A DNA stretch of 64,000 nt from Corynebacterium nuruki S6-4 (lineage in GTDB: Bacteria > Actinomycetota > Actinomycetes > Mycobacteriales > Mycobacteriaceae): contig NZ_CP042429.1 in the NCBI RefSeq assembly GCF_007970465.1, forward strand, positions 1,550,001-1,614,000, written 5' to 3'. The notes under the pieces are model-generated. The model made no database searches. It saw nothing but the letters and a program-made list of their open reading frames with translations, and was not told the origin of the DNA. Below are positions 47,013 through 56,660 of this stretch, piece by piece (positions within the stretch are counted from its first letter, which is position 1; each line of letters begins with the position of its first letter). A program made the translations under genes and the position numbers.

Positions 47013-48083
47013 TCATCCCACGTGGCGCAGGGCGTCCCCGATCATCGGTACATACCGGTCGATCGACCACGGAACCGTCAGCGGATTGATGATGGAGGAC
47101 GCCGTGACGAACGCGTTGTCCGTCGGTGCGACCACTGAGCCGCGTCTGATCGCCGCAATGTCGCCGTACACCGGCTGTGCCTCCATCTCCCGACGGTTGC
47201 CTTCGTCGGAATAGAAGGTGAACAGCATGTCAACGTCGTTGAGCCGGGAGGCCTGCTCCATACTGAACTCCGCCGAGTCGGTTCCCTCTTTTTCGTTGCC
47301 CTTCATCTGCTCGACGAACGGCGCGACGCGGAAACCGAGGTTCTCCACCATCGCGGACCGCTGCTCGGTGGGCAGGAACACTCCGAGGTTCCCGCCGGCC
47401 CCCTGGTTGTAGATGAAGGCGAAATCGTGGTCACCGAACTCCGGGTGTTCGTCCCTGACGGCGGCGAAGCGGTCGTTGATTCCACCGATGAGGTTGTCCG
47501 CCCGGTCCTTCTGCCCCAGCGCCGTGGCGACGGTGCTGATCTGGTCCTTCCAGTCGATCGTCCACGGCTTCTCCGGGTAAGCGACGGTCGGGGCGAGGGC
47601 GGAGAGGTCGTCGTACTGGTCCTGGGTGATACCTGACCAGGGTGCGAGGATCACGTCGGGGTCCAGTTTCGCGATCTGTTCGACGTTGACCCCACCGTCG
47701 CCTGCGTCGATGAGCTCTGGGTAGTCGTCCGCGGCGACGTGCTCCTTCTCGAGTTCCTCGCGGATCCACGGCAGGTAGCCCGAGTCGTCCGCCGCCCACG
47801 GGTACTCCTCCATACCGACGGGAACCACACCGAGGGACATCGCTGTCTCAGCAGACCCCTGCCCCAGGGTAACGACGCGTTCTGGGATCTCAGGGATCAC
47901 CGCGGTACCGAGAGCATGGGTGATGCTGACCCCGGAACTGTCGGCACCGTCGTTTCCCCCGTCATCGGAACCGCAGGCGGTGAGACCTACGGTGGCCAGG
48001 ACCGCAGAGAGAACGGCGGCCAGTGCCGTCAGCGGCGCCCCGGAAGCACGGCGTGACGGTGAGTGTCGGCAGAGAAGCGTCAT
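47013..48083 (-). CDS. Iron-siderophore ABC transporter substrate-binding lipoprotein
   Basis: 356 residues. Signal peptide with lipobox VGLTAC, then an acidic linker and a periplasmic-binding domain with ALGTAVIPEIPERVVTLGQG, AKLDPDVILAPWSGITQDQYDD, DDLSALAPTV and a C-terminal part with RRGSVVAPTDNAFVTASS. These are FhuD/FecB-type features. No permease or ATPase gene is adjacent, so it must use partners elsewhere. A DtxR-like operator abuts the ATG, which supports iron control. The ligand cannot be named. Confidence 0.9.
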   Translation of the reverse strand: MTLLCRHSPSRRASGAPLTALAAVLSAVLATVGLTACGSDDGGNDGADSSGVSITHALGTAVIPEIPERVVTLGQGSAETAMSLGVVPVGMEEYPWAADDSGYLPWIREELEKEHVAADDYPELIDAGDGGVNVEQIAKLDPDVILAPWSGITQDQYDDLSALAPTVAYPEKPWTIDWKDQISTVATALGQKDRADNLIGGINDRFAAVRDEHPEFGDHDFAFIYNQGAGGNLGVFLPTEQRSAMVENLGFRVAPFVEQMKGNEKEGTDSAEFSMEQASRLNDVDMLFTFYSDEGNRREMEAQPVYGDIAAIRRGSVVAPTDNAFVTASSIINPLTVPWSIDRYVPMIGDALRHVG

Positions 48084-48104
48084 AGTAGGTCACCCTACCC
48101 TACT
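48084..48104. promoter_or_regulatory. DtxR-type iron box at the lipoprotein start
   Basis: The minus-strand sequence AGTAGGGTAGGGTGACCTAC then T matches the DtxR consensus (TTAGGTTAGCCTAACCTAA) at about 13 of 17 central positions. It covers a TAGGGT -10 (48092-48097), leaving 8 bp to the ATG. Confidence 0.65.
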
Positions 48105-48157
48105 TATCCTGCTGTCCTGACGTGTCCTCTGCCGCAGATATCACCGGCCCGTGTCGG

Positions 48158-49480
48158 TCAGGCCGTCGCCGCCGCGGCAGCCTTGGCCGCCGGCACCAGG
48201 GCCGCCTCGATCCGGGCGAAGTCGTCGTCGGTGAGCGCCGTCGAGACGAACCAGGTCTCGAAGACACTCGGCGGACCGTAGACCCCGGCGTCCAGCAGCG
48301 CGTGGAAGAACGGTGCGTACCGGAAGGTGTCCGCCGCCTGCATGTCGTCGAAGTTGCGGCCCTGCCCCTCGGCGAACCGGATCGACAGCATCGACTCGGC
48401 CCGCTGGATGTGGTGCGCCACGCCCTCGGCCGACAGCGCCGCGGAGATCAGCGAGTCCAGCCGGTCGGCGTTGGCGTTCAGCGTGGCGTAGACGGACTCG
48501 TCCGCCAGCTGCAGTGACGTCAGTCCCGAGGCCATCGCCACCGGGTTCCCGGACAGGGTGCCCGCCTGGTAGACCGGCCCGACCGGGGCCAGCATCTCCA
48601 TGATGTCCGCCCGTCCGCCGAAGGCCGCCGCCGGCATACCGCCGGAGACGACCTTGCCGAAGGTGGTGAGGTCGCCGGCCACCCCGTCGACCCCGAACCA
48701 GCCCTTGCGGGAGGTGCGGAAACCGGTCATGACCTCGTCGAGGATCAGCAGGGCACCGTCGGCGTGGGCGATCTCCTTGAGCGCGGCGTTGAAGCCCTCG
48801 TCCGGGTGGACCGAGCCCATGTTGCCGGCAGAAGCCTCCGCGATGACCGCGGCGATCTCGCCGGGGTGGGCGGCGAAGGCCTCCCGGACGGCGTCCAGGT
48901 CGTTGTAGGGCACGGTGATGGTCTCGGCCGCGGCGGCGGCGGTGATGCCGGGTGAGTCCGGCAGACCCAGCGTCGCGACACCGGAGCCGGCGGCGACGAG
49001 CAGCGAATCCACGTGGCCGTGGTAGCAGCCGATGAACTTGAGGATCTTGTCGCGGCCGGTGAAACCGCGCGCCAGCCGGACCGCCGACATCGTCGCCTCG
49101 GTCCCGGAGTTGACCATCCGGATCTCCTCGACGCTGGTGCGTCCGATGATCTCCTCGGCCAGCGCGATCTCGCCGAGCGTCGGCGCCCCGTAGGACACGC
49201 CCTTGGCGACCGCCTGCTGCACCGCCTCGACGACGGCCGGGTGGGAGTGCCCGTGGATCATCGGACCCCAGGAGCAGACCAGGTCGACGTAGTCGTTGCC
49301 GTCGATGTCGGTGAGCCTGGACCCCTTCGCCGAAGCGATGAACGGGGCGGTGCCGCCGACGGAGCCGAAGGCACGGACCGGGGAGTTCACCCCGCCGGGG
49401 ATCACCCGGCGGGCCTCCGCCATCGCCGCCGCACTGCTGGTCAGGTTCTTCTCGGTGTGCTCTTCGCGCTGTTCACTCAT
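48158..49480 (-). CDS. hemL: Glutamate-1-semialdehyde 2,1-aminomutase HemL
   Basis: PLP enzyme of the C5 pathway to 5-aminolevulinate, 440 residues from the ATG at 49480; a GTG directly before it is in frame. It has [74 protein letters not shown] (Asp for PLP) and [18 protein letters not shown] (Schiff-base Lys). A catalytic role with hemA, which lies at the far end of the haem region, is clear. It is 30 bp downstream of the P-type-like gene. Confidence 0.97.
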   Translation of the reverse strand: MSEQREEHTEKNLTSSAAAMAEARRVIPGGVNSPVRAFGSVGGTAPFIASAKGSRLTDIDGNDYVDLVCSWGPMIHGHSHPAVVEAVQQAVAKGVSYGAPTLGEIALAEEIIGRTSVEEIRMVNSGTEATMSAVRLARGFTGRDKILKFIGCYHGHVDSLLVAAGSGVATLGLPDSPGITAAAAAETITVPYNDLDAVREAFAAHPGEIAAVIAEASAGNMGSVHPDEGFNAALKEIAHADGALLILDEVMTGFRTSRKGWFGVDGVAGDLTTFGKVVSGGMPAAAFGGRADIMEMLAPVGPVYQAGTLSGNPVAMASGLTSLQLADESVYATLNANADRLDSLISAALSAEGVAHHIQRAESMLSIRFAEGQGRNFDDMQAADTFRYAPFFHALLDAGVYGPPSVFETWFVSTALTDDDFARIEAALVPAAKAAAAATA

Positions 49481-49510
49481 CACCTGTCCAGCATAGCCAT
49501 TCGGCGTCCG

Positions 49511-52354
49511 CTAGTCGGACTGCCAGGGCAGGAGGTTCTCCCCGGCCCAGGACCGCAGCTTCACCCACCGGCTCCGCAGGCCGCCCCTGTTCCGGGCGGA
49601 ACTGCCGTCGGTCGCTGCCGTGTAGTCACGGGTGCCGATCCGCGCGGACCGCCACTCGATCAGCAGTGAGGAGGCCAGCATCGGGACGGTCGCCACCAAC
49701 GGGTTCAGCACTCCGATCACACTGAGTACCAGGGCGAGGATGTTGTAACCCCAGGCCAGCCACAGGTTCCAGTCCACGGTGGCGCGGACGTGGCGGACGA
49801 GATTGACGGCCTGCGGGATGACGGAGATGTCCTCCCGGATGAGCACGACGTCGCTCTCGGCGTTGTCGATGCGGTCGGCGGAACCCATGAGGATGCCGAC
49901 GTCGGCGACCCGCAGGCAGTCGAGGATGTCCTTGTCCCCGACCATGGCGACGGTCGCGCCGCGGGCGTGGACGCTGCGCACCGTCGCGGCCTTGCGCCCC
50001 GGGGCGATGCCGGCGAGCACGGTCGAGATGCCGAGGGAGTTCGCCATCCGCCGGGCGACCGGGTAGGTGTCCCGGGCGAGCATCGTGGTCTCGATGTCCA
50101 TGTCCTCGAGCTCACTGACCGCCTTCTCGGCGTCCGGCTTGACCGTGTCGGCGACGTTGATCACGCCACGGGCCCGGCCCTTCCAGCTCACGACGAGCGG
50201 GACGCCGCCCCCGACCGCGGCATTGGCCAGCGCCGGATCGCTGAGCTCGGAGAGGTCCCGGGGACGCCACAGCGTGGCCTGGACGTGGCGGACGGTCCGC
50301 CCCCGGCCCTCCGGGGCCGCGGAGTCCTCCTTCTCCACGGTGGGCAGTTCGATGTTGGCGCGGAATGTCCCGGCGGCGTCCACCTCGACGGGCCCGGTCT
50401 CGAGCCAGTGCGGGACCGAGGAACCGCCGGAGCCGGTGTCGCGGGCCTCCCGGTCGGCACGGACGATGGCGCGGGAGACGGCGTGGCGGCTCTCCAGGGC
50501 CAGTGCCCCGGCGACGCGCAGCACCATCTCGGGGTTCTCCCCCTTCGCCGCGGTGACCCCGACGACCTGCATCTGGCCGGTGGTGAGCGTGCCCGCCCGG
50601 TTGAAGATGATCGTGTCGACCGCGGCGAGCTGGTGGATGGTGTTGGCGTTGCGCAGCAGGGTGCCGCCGGCGGCCGCGCGGGCCAGGCCGACACGCAGCG
50701 CGAGGGTCGTGGAGACCGCCAGGGTCACCGGGGCGACGGCGACGAGGACCGCCAGGCCCACGGCCATGCCCACTTCGGGACTGCCGGCGATGAGCACCCA
50801 GGTGCAGAAGGCGATGACGGCGAGGACGAGTGCCCACGGCACCAGCAGTGAGGCCGAGCGGGTGGCGACCTGGTCCAGCCGGTTCTCGTCGCGTTCGGCG
50901 GCCCGGATCCACCGCTCCATGGCGGCGAGCCGGGTGCGGGACCCGGTGCGCTGCGCCCGGATCTTCAACGGGCCGCCCAGGTTGCGGGCGCCGGCGTAGA
51001 TCCGCGAGTTGACCGTCACCCCGACCAGGGCGGCGTCCCCGCTCCCGGCGCCGCGTCCGAACGGCCCCATGTCGACCTGGGCCTTGCCGCCGACGACCTC
51101 GCCGTCGACGGGCACGGTCGCACCGTTGGGGACGAGGATGTCGTCGCCGACCCGGATCTCCGCAGTGCTGATCTGGAATTTCAGCGGTTTGCCCCGCCGG
51201 TCGTTGCGCACGACGGTGACCGGGGCGGCCCCGTCGGTCGACAGGGCGTCGAGCAGCAGGGCCGAGCGGATGCGGGTCCGGCGGGACGCCAGCCGGCCGA
51301 GCAGCAGCAGGATCGTCACCCCGCAGGCCACGTCGAGGAAGATCGCACTGTGTTCGTCGTAGGCGAAGGCGGTCCACGCCGGCCCGGACCGCCACTGCGG
51401 ATCGCCGACGGTCCCGCCGAACAGCATGACCCCCAGCGAATACAGGAAGGCGGCGACCACCGCGAGGGAGGACGCCGTGTCCAGCGCACTCATCCCCCGC
51501 CGCAGTCCGGACAGCAGGGCGCGGTGGAACGGCCACGCACTCCACACCACCACCGGCAGGGACAGTCCGAGGCTGACCCACTGCCAGTAGTCGAACTGCC
51601 AGGCCTCCACGTTCTGCAGCAGGACGACGGGCAGTCCGAGCACGACGGCGATGAGCAGCCGGCTGTTGGTGATCAGGTCACGGGCGGTGTAGAGCACCTC
51701 GGTCCCGGCGTTGCCGCCCGCGGCCGCGGACCCCGCACCGCGGCGTCCGACCGCGCTGAGGCGTGCCCGGGTCTGCTCACGCTGCTGCTCGCGGGCCTGC
51801 CGGTGGGACCGCTGGCGCTGGCGGACGGCCGCGCGGCTGCGGCGCAGCCGGCGCGACCGTTCATCGCTGCCGAGACGTTCGGACCGGCGGCGCAGGGACG
51901 CCGTGGTGAGCCAGGAATCGACCCCGAGTTCGGCCATGAGGGCGCGCAGGACGTCGGGCGAGAGGGTGTCCGGGGCGGTCACCCAGGCCATGGCGGTGGA
52001 GAAGATGACCCGGGCCTGCACGCCGGGGACCTCGTTGAGGGCGTCCTCGACCTGGCGGGCGCGGACCGCCGAGGTCAGGCCGGAGAGGTGGAAGGTGAAG
52101 GAGGTGAGGGTGCCGCGGCCGGCTGTGCCGTCGGTGTCGTCGGTGTCCGGGGTGCCGTCGGTGCCCAGTGTGCTGTCGCCGGCCGCGTCATCCTCGGAGA
52201 TCAGCAGCCCGGCGGACCGCGCCGCCGCCTTCGCCTCCGCGATGGCGCGGGCGGCACGCTCCTCCGGCACCGTGTCGGCACCGTCGGCGGCCCCTTCAGT
52301 GTCGGGCCCGCGGGGCGTCCTGTCCCGGTCGGCGTCCGGTTGCGGCGTGGTCAC
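49511..52354 (-). CDS. P-type ATPase-like protein lacking catalytic residues
   Basis: 947 residues from a GTG at 52354 that overlaps the upstream stop by 4 bases. The fold is a P1B-type metal ATPase: an N-terminal HMA-like domain (about 83-155) without CxxC, paired helices from about 225, a VDG actuator segment at about 416, and the large cytoplasmic loop. The key motifs are changed. DKTGTLT is NRAGTLT (N585), the helix motif CPC is APV (541-543), SEHP is SRHA (622-625), TGD is ARD (760-762), and GDGxND is GDKDIL (806-811). ATP-driven transport is therefore unlikely. Its place among hem genes suggests a regulatory or scaffold role, which is inference. Confidence 0.85.
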   Translation of the reverse strand: MTTPQPDADRDRTPRGPDTEGAADGADTVPEERAARAIAEAKAAARSAGLLISEDDAAGDSTLGTDGTPDTDDTDGTAGRGTLTSFTFHLSGLTSAVRARQVEDALNEVPGVQARVIFSTAMAWVTAPDTLSPDVLRALMAELGVDSWLTTASLRRRSERLGSDERSRRLRRSRAAVRQRQRSHRQAREQQREQTRARLSAVGRRGAGSAAAGGNAGTEVLYTARDLITNSRLLIAVVLGLPVVLLQNVEAWQFDYWQWVSLGLSLPVVVWSAWPFHRALLSGLRRGMSALDTASSLAVVAAFLYSLGVMLFGGTVGDPQWRSGPAWTAFAYDEHSAIFLDVACGVTILLLLGRLASRRTRIRSALLLDALSTDGAAPVTVVRNDRRGKPLKFQISTAEIRVGDDILVPNGATVPVDGEVVGGKAQVDMGPFGRGAGSGDAALVGVTVNSRIYAGARNLGGPLKIRAQRTGSRTRLAAMERWIRAAERDENRLDQVATRSASLLVPWALVLAVIAFCTWVLIAGSPEVGMAVGLAVLVAVAPVTLAVSTTLALRVGLARAAAGGTLLRNANTIHQLAAVDTIIFNRAGTLTTGQMQVVGVTAAKGENPEMVLRVAGALALESRHAVSRAIVRADREARDTGSGGSSVPHWLETGPVEVDAAGTFRANIELPTVEKEDSAAPEGRGRTVRHVQATLWRPRDLSELSDPALANAAVGGGVPLVVSWKGRARGVINVADTVKPDAEKAVSELEDMDIETTMLARDTYPVARRMANSLGISTVLAGIAPGRKAATVRSVHARGATVAMVGDKDILDCLRVADVGILMGSADRIDNAESDVVLIREDISVIPQAVNLVRHVRATVDWNLWLAWGYNILALVLSVIGVLNPLVATVPMLASSLLIEWRSARIGTRDYTAATDGSSARNRGGLRSRWVKLRSWAGENLLPWQSD

Positions 52355-52839
52355 TGTCCCTGCTCCCGGTGGTAGTAGGTACGCACCGCCGGCCGGTACA
52401 TCGCCAGGCAGGCGATCGCGAGGACCAGGGCGAGGACCGCCTGGCCGAGGCCGCCGTTGACGAAGACCCAGCACACAAGGGTGACGAGGATCCCCGCCCC
52501 GGCGATACCGCCGGCCCAGGTGCGGCGGCGGGCATCACCGCGGACCACCCCGGGGACGACGACGGCGAGGGCGAGCGCGATGACGATCTCCACCGCACCC
52601 AGCCAGGTCAGGGCCGTGGCGATGGTGTCCCACCGGTCGGCCAGGTCGGCGTCCGAGGTCTCCGGCGGGGTCGCCAGGACCATCACCACGCCAGAGACGG
52701 CGAGGAGTACGGCACACAGTGCGAGCAGTATCCCGGCGGCGGTCACCACCCCCGGCCGACGGTCCCCGGGACGCCACGGCGCCGCCGCCCGGTTCCGGTC
52801 GCTCCCCGGACCGGTCGGGGTGGGGAACATCGAGGGCAT
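52351..52839 (-). CDS. Four-helix membrane protein
   Basis: 162 residues. After a proline-rich N-terminus come helices at about 34-55, 75-95, 107-126 and 128-147. It ends MYRPAVRTYYHREQGQ. It overlaps the P-type-like gene by 4 bases and lies 3 bp after the previous gene, so the three are one operon. Similar small membrane proteins follow hemB in corynebacteria as I recall. No named domain. Confidence 0.75.
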   Translation of the reverse strand: MPSMFPTPTGPGSDRNRAAAPWRPGDRRPGVVTAAGILLALCAVLLAVSGVVMVLATPPETSDADLADRWDTIATALTWLGAVEIVIALALAVVVPGVVRGDARRRTWAGGIAGAGILVTLVCWVFVNGGLGQAVLALVLAIACLAMYRPAVRTYYHREQGQ

Positions 52840-52842
52840 CGC

Positions 52843-53529
52843 TCAGCGCCCCTTCCCGCCGGACGTCGGGTTCTGGTTGTCCCTCTTCCTCTGTTCCTTC
52901 TGCTGCTTCTTCGCCTTCTTCTCCCGGTCCAGTTCCGCACTGCGCTTGGCGAGCTGGTCGGCGTACTCCTCCATCTGCTTGCGGGAGGGCATCCCGAACC
53001 ACTCGGCGTTGTCCGGACGCAGCACCAGCCACATGCCGACGACGGCGACCACCCCGGACAGGATCGTCCCGATCCCGATGAGCAGCACCAGCAGCGTGCC
53101 GTCAGTGTCCGGCCCCGAGGAGAAGGTCTGCAGCAGCGCCATCAGCGCCAGGTAGACCGACCCGATGCACAGGAACATGCGGGAGCGCACCGCACCCCGG
53201 CCGACCCGGTTGGTCAGCCACACGCACAACCCGACGGCGATGAGTGTCACGAGCAGACCGGTGATGATGGTGCCGGTGACGAGCATGTCCTGCGTGATGC
53301 CGGACGGCAGGTCGACCCCCTCGGTCTGCTTCTTGACCTGCTGGACCACGGCACTGCGGTCGTGGAAGTTCAGGATCATCTGGAGCACGGCGGTGAGGGC
53401 CTGCAGGACGGCGACCGTGTACCAGGCCCGGACGCCGAGGCGGACGTTCTCCGGGGCGCCCTTGACCGACGGCGCGAGTCCGTTCTGGCGTCCCATCCGG
53501 GGCGGCTGCGGCATATTCTGCTGAGTCAT
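52843..53529 (-). CDS. Four-helix membrane protein with basic C-terminal tail
   Basis: 228 residues from the ATG at 53529 (MTQQNMPQPPRMG). Helices at about 30-48, 82-105, 113-132 and 145-168, with an extracytoplasmic loop (VVQQVKKQTEGVDLPSG) and a Lys/Arg-rich C-terminus of about 50 residues (REKKAKKQQKEQRKRDNQNP). It lies 39 bp downstream of hemB and just upstream of another membrane protein. Function unknown; neighbours suggest a link to haem synthesis or the P-type-like protein. Confidence 0.75.
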   Translation of the reverse strand: MTQQNMPQPPRMGRQNGLAPSVKGAPENVRLGVRAWYTVAVLQALTAVLQMILNFHDRSAVVQQVKKQTEGVDLPSGITQDMLVTGTIITGLLVTLIAVGLCVWLTNRVGRGAVRSRMFLCIGSVYLALMALLQTFSSGPDTDGTLLVLLIGIGTILSGVVAVVGMWLVLRPDNAEWFGMPSRKQMEEYADQLAKRSAELDREKKAKKQQKEQRKRDNQNPTSGGKGR

Positions 53530-53568
53530 ATCGCCTGCAACTCTAGCCAACCACCGTCGCCGGCGGGG

Positions 53569-54591
53569 CTACCGGGCGAGCAGCCCGGCCGCCTCGACGG
53601 CCCAGTAGGTGAGGATGATGTCCGCACCGGCACGGCGGATACCGTACAGCGAGTCCATGATCGCCTTCTCCCGGTCGATCCAGCCGTTCTGCGCGGCGGC
53701 GCTGATCATCGAGTACTCGCCGGAGACCTGGTAGGCGGCGACGGGCACACTCGACATGTCGGCGACCTCACGGAGGATGTCGAGGTGCGGCATGGCCGGC
53801 TTGACCATCACCATGTCCGCCCCCTCCTCGATGTCGAGCTCGACCTCCAGCAGGGACTCCCGGGCGTTGCGCGGGTCCTGCTGGTAGGTCTTGCGGTCGC
53901 CCTGCAGCGACGATCCGACGGCCTCACGGAACGGGCCGTAGAAGGCACCGGCGTACTTCGCGGAGTACGCGAGGATGCTGACGTCCTGGAAGCCGGCGGC
54001 GTCCAGCGCCTCGCGGATGACCCGGATCTGGCCGTCCATCATCCCGGACGGGCTGACGATGTGGGCGCCCGCCTCCGCCTGGCTGACCGCCATCTGCGCG
54101 TACAGCGGCAGCGTCGCGTCATTGTCGACGACGGTCTTTCCGAACCGGTCGGTGGTCAGCACACCGCAGTGGCCGTGGTCGGTGAACTCGTCCAGGCAGG
54201 TGTCCGCCATGACGAGCAGGTCGTCGCCGAACTCGCGGCGCAGCGCGGCGACCCCCTTGTTGAGGATGCCGTCGGCGGCCCAGGCCTGCGACCCGGTGGC
54301 GTCCTTGTCCTCCGGGGTCGGGACGCCGAACACGTCGATGCTGCCGACGCCGGCCTTCACGGCGTCCTCGGCGAGACGCAGCAGGGAATCCTCGGTGTGC
54401 TGCTGCACACCGGGCATCGCGCTGATGTCGCGGGGCGCGTCGATGCCGTCGGCGATGAAGACGGGCAGCACGAACTGGGCGGGGTCCAGGTGGGTCTCCG
54501 CCACGAAATCGCGCATGGTGGCTGAGGTACGCAGCCGCCGCGGACGGCGGAACGGGGTTGCGATGTCGGGGTGTGTGCCGGGGTTGGTCAT
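53569..54591 (-). CDS. hemB: Porphobilinogen synthase (5-aminolevulinate dehydratase) HemB
   Basis: 340 residues. The two active-site lysines are K212 in [15 protein letters not shown] and K264 in [14 protein letters not shown]. The metal region reads [18 protein letters not shown]: Cys132 and Cys142 are present but the middle ligand is Asp134, so the site is intermediate between the Zn (three Cys) and Mg types. [19 protein letters not shown] is the allosteric/substrate segment. It condenses two 5-aminolevulinate molecules. Confidence 0.97.
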   Translation of the reverse strand: MTNPGTHPDIATPFRRPRRLRTSATMRDFVAETHLDPAQFVLPVFIADGIDAPRDISAMPGVQQHTEDSLLRLAEDAVKAGVGSIDVFGVPTPEDKDATGSQAWAADGILNKGVAALRREFGDDLLVMADTCLDEFTDHGHCGVLTTDRFGKTVVDNDATLPLYAQMAVSQAEAGAHIVSPSGMMDGQIRVIREALDAAGFQDVSILAYSAKYAGAFYGPFREAVGSSLQGDRKTYQQDPRNARESLLEVELDIEEGADMVMVKPAMPHLDILREVADMSSVPVAAYQVSGEYSMISAAAQNGWIDREKAIMDSLYGIRRAGADIILTYWAVEAAGLLAR

Positions 54592-54613
54592 ACCTCCGAC
54601 GCTACACGCGCAG

Positions 54614-56656
54614 CTACACCGGCAGCACCGGGTGCAGCCGCTTCATCGACCACGTCCGCTGCGTCCGCGCGGAGAACGCGGTGACCGCCAGGGAAACGAC
54701 GACCGTTGCGACGAGCACGGCGATGCCGGTCCACAGTCGGGCGTCGTGGAAGCCGTAGAGCGTCTGCCGCAGCGCGTTGACCGCGTAGGTCATCGGGTTG
54801 AACGGGTGGATCGCCTGAATGAGCGGATTCTGGGTCTCCACCGGGTAGATACCGCCGGAGGAGACCGCGGTGACCATCAGCAGTGCCAGCGAGGTCACCC
54901 GGCCCGGCCCCGGGCCGAGCAGGGCGTTGAGCGCCTGGTTCACCGCCATGAACGCCAGGGCGACGAGGATCGCCACGGCGGTGTAGCCCGGCAGGTTCGC
55001 CACGTCCAGGCCCACGGCGAGCACGCTGACCGCGACCATGACGACCGCCTGTCCGGCGGCCATCAGTGCCGGCGGCACGAAACCGTCGATCGCCGCCCGG
55101 ACCGTGCCGACACCGGCGGCGACAGCCCGCTGCTGCAGCGGCTTGAGGATCTGGAAGACGACGATGCCGCCGATGAACAGGGCGAGCGAGAAGAAGAAGG
55201 GGGCCAGGCCCTTGCCGAAGGAACTGCCCTGGGCGTCGTCACCCTGGTCGAGGGAGACCGGACCGCCGATGGTGCTGGCCGCCTGGACCCGCTGGCCGTC
55301 GTTCCAGGTCGGGACCTGCTTCGCCCCGTCGGTGAGGCGCTGGTGGAGTTCATTCGCCCCGTTCTTGAGCTGCCCCACCCCGTCGGTGAGCTGCGGCAGC
55401 TGGCCGGCGGCCTGGCCGAGACCGTCGTTGAGCCGGTGGGCGCCGTCCTTCGCGGTGGCGAGGTTGGCGTCCAGTTGATGGGCGCCGTCGTTGAGCTGGG
55501 AGACGCCGTCGATCAGCCGGGTGAGCTGCCCGGTGGATCCGGTCAGCTGGTCGATGCCGCCGCGGAATTCGGCGTCCGGGTCGGCGAGCTGGTGGGCGAG
55601 CTGGGCGGCGCCGTCGTTGAGCCGGCCCATGTCCTGCGCGTTCTGGGACTGCGGGCCGAGACCCTCGGTCTCCAGGCGACCGGCGGTGGCGTCGATCCGG
55701 TTGGCGGCGTCCGTCGCCGCCGGGAGGTTCAACGCCCGCAGGTCGTCGGCGACGCCCCGCAACGAGGACGCCCCGGAGCCCTGCATGTCGGTCACCGCAC
55801 CCAGTTGGCCGGTCAGCTGGCCGATCCCGTCGCGCAGTTGGGTGGCACCGTCACCCAGCTGGTCGATGCCGGAGGCCAGCCGCGGCGACTGGTCGATGAG
55901 CTGGTTGAGCTGACCGACCTGGTCGTGGAGTTCCTGGGTGCCGCCGGCGAGAGTCGATGAGCCGTCCTTGAGCTGGCCGAGTCCGCTGTCGAGCGTGCCG
56001 GCGCCGTCCTTGAGCTGGTTGATCCCGCCGGTGAGGGTGGGGATCTTGTCGGAGAGCTGGTTGATGCCGTCGGAGAGCGTCCCGGACCCTTCGGCGGCCT
56101 CACCCAGGCCTGAGCCGGCGTCGAGGACGCCGATGAGGACCTTGTCCACGGCCTGGCCGCTGATCTTCGTGCCGACGGTGTTGAGCACCTCGCGCATGAC
56201 GTTCTGCCCGATGACGGTCGACAGGTAGCTGTTGGCGTCGTTGTAGGTCGCGATGAGCCGCGCCTTCTCGGCGTTCTGCCCCGCCGCCGAGGAGACCGCC
56301 TCAGAGAAGTTCTCCGGCAGCTCCAGGGAGAAGTAGTACCGGCCGTCGCGTACGCCCTCCTCGGCCTCCTGGTGGCTGACCTCGGTCCAGTTGATGCGGT
56401 CGTTGTCGCGCAGACCGTCGACGACCTCGTCACCGGCGTTGAGCTTCTGGCCCTGCAGTTCGGCTCCCCGGTCACTGTTGACCAGTGCGACGGGGAGGTC
56501 CTCGGTCTTGTCGAGCGGGTTCCAGAAGGCCCACAGGTACAGCGCCGAGTACAGCAGCGGGATGAAGATCATGGCGATCACGGCGAGGCGGGCGAGACGG
56601 GACCGTTTGAAGCGGCGCATCTCGTTGGCGACGTGCAGTCCGGCGAGGTTCGGCAT
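54614..56656 (-). CDS. YhgE/Pip-domain membrane protein
   Basis: 680 residues from the ATG at 56656. An N-terminal helix (about 20-42), a long extracytoplasmic region with 7- and 11-residue repeats rich in L, G, D and Q (about 185-460, for example [20 protein letters not shown]), and five C-terminal helices in an ABC-2-like membrane domain (from [18 protein letters not shown]). This is the YhgE/Pip architecture. It follows an ABC-like protein by 4 bp, so the pair should act together, perhaps in envelope export. The substrate is unknown. Confidence 0.88.
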   Translation of the reverse strand: MPNLAGLHVANEMRRFKRSRLARLAVIAMIFIPLLYSALYLWAFWNPLDKTEDLPVALVNSDRGAELQGQKLNAGDEVVDGLRDNDRINWTEVSHQEAEEGVRDGRYYFSLELPENFSEAVSSAAGQNAEKARLIATYNDANSYLSTVIGQNVMREVLNTVGTKISGQAVDKVLIGVLDAGSGLGEAAEGSGTLSDGINQLSDKIPTLTGGINQLKDGAGTLDSGLGQLKDGSSTLAGGTQELHDQVGQLNQLIDQSPRLASGIDQLGDGATQLRDGIGQLTGQLGAVTDMQGSGASSLRGVADDLRALNLPAATDAANRIDATAGRLETEGLGPQSQNAQDMGRLNDGAAQLAHQLADPDAEFRGGIDQLTGSTGQLTRLIDGVSQLNDGAHQLDANLATAKDGAHRLNDGLGQAAGQLPQLTDGVGQLKNGANELHQRLTDGAKQVPTWNDGQRVQAASTIGGPVSLDQGDDAQGSSFGKGLAPFFFSLALFIGGIVVFQILKPLQQRAVAAGVGTVRAAIDGFVPPALMAAGQAVVMVAVSVLAVGLDVANLPGYTAVAILVALAFMAVNQALNALLGPGPGRVTSLALLMVTAVSSGGIYPVETQNPLIQAIHPFNPMTYAVNALRQTLYGFHDARLWTGIAVLVATVVVSLAVTAFSARTQRTWSMKRLHPVLPV

Positions 56657-56660
56657 CGGC

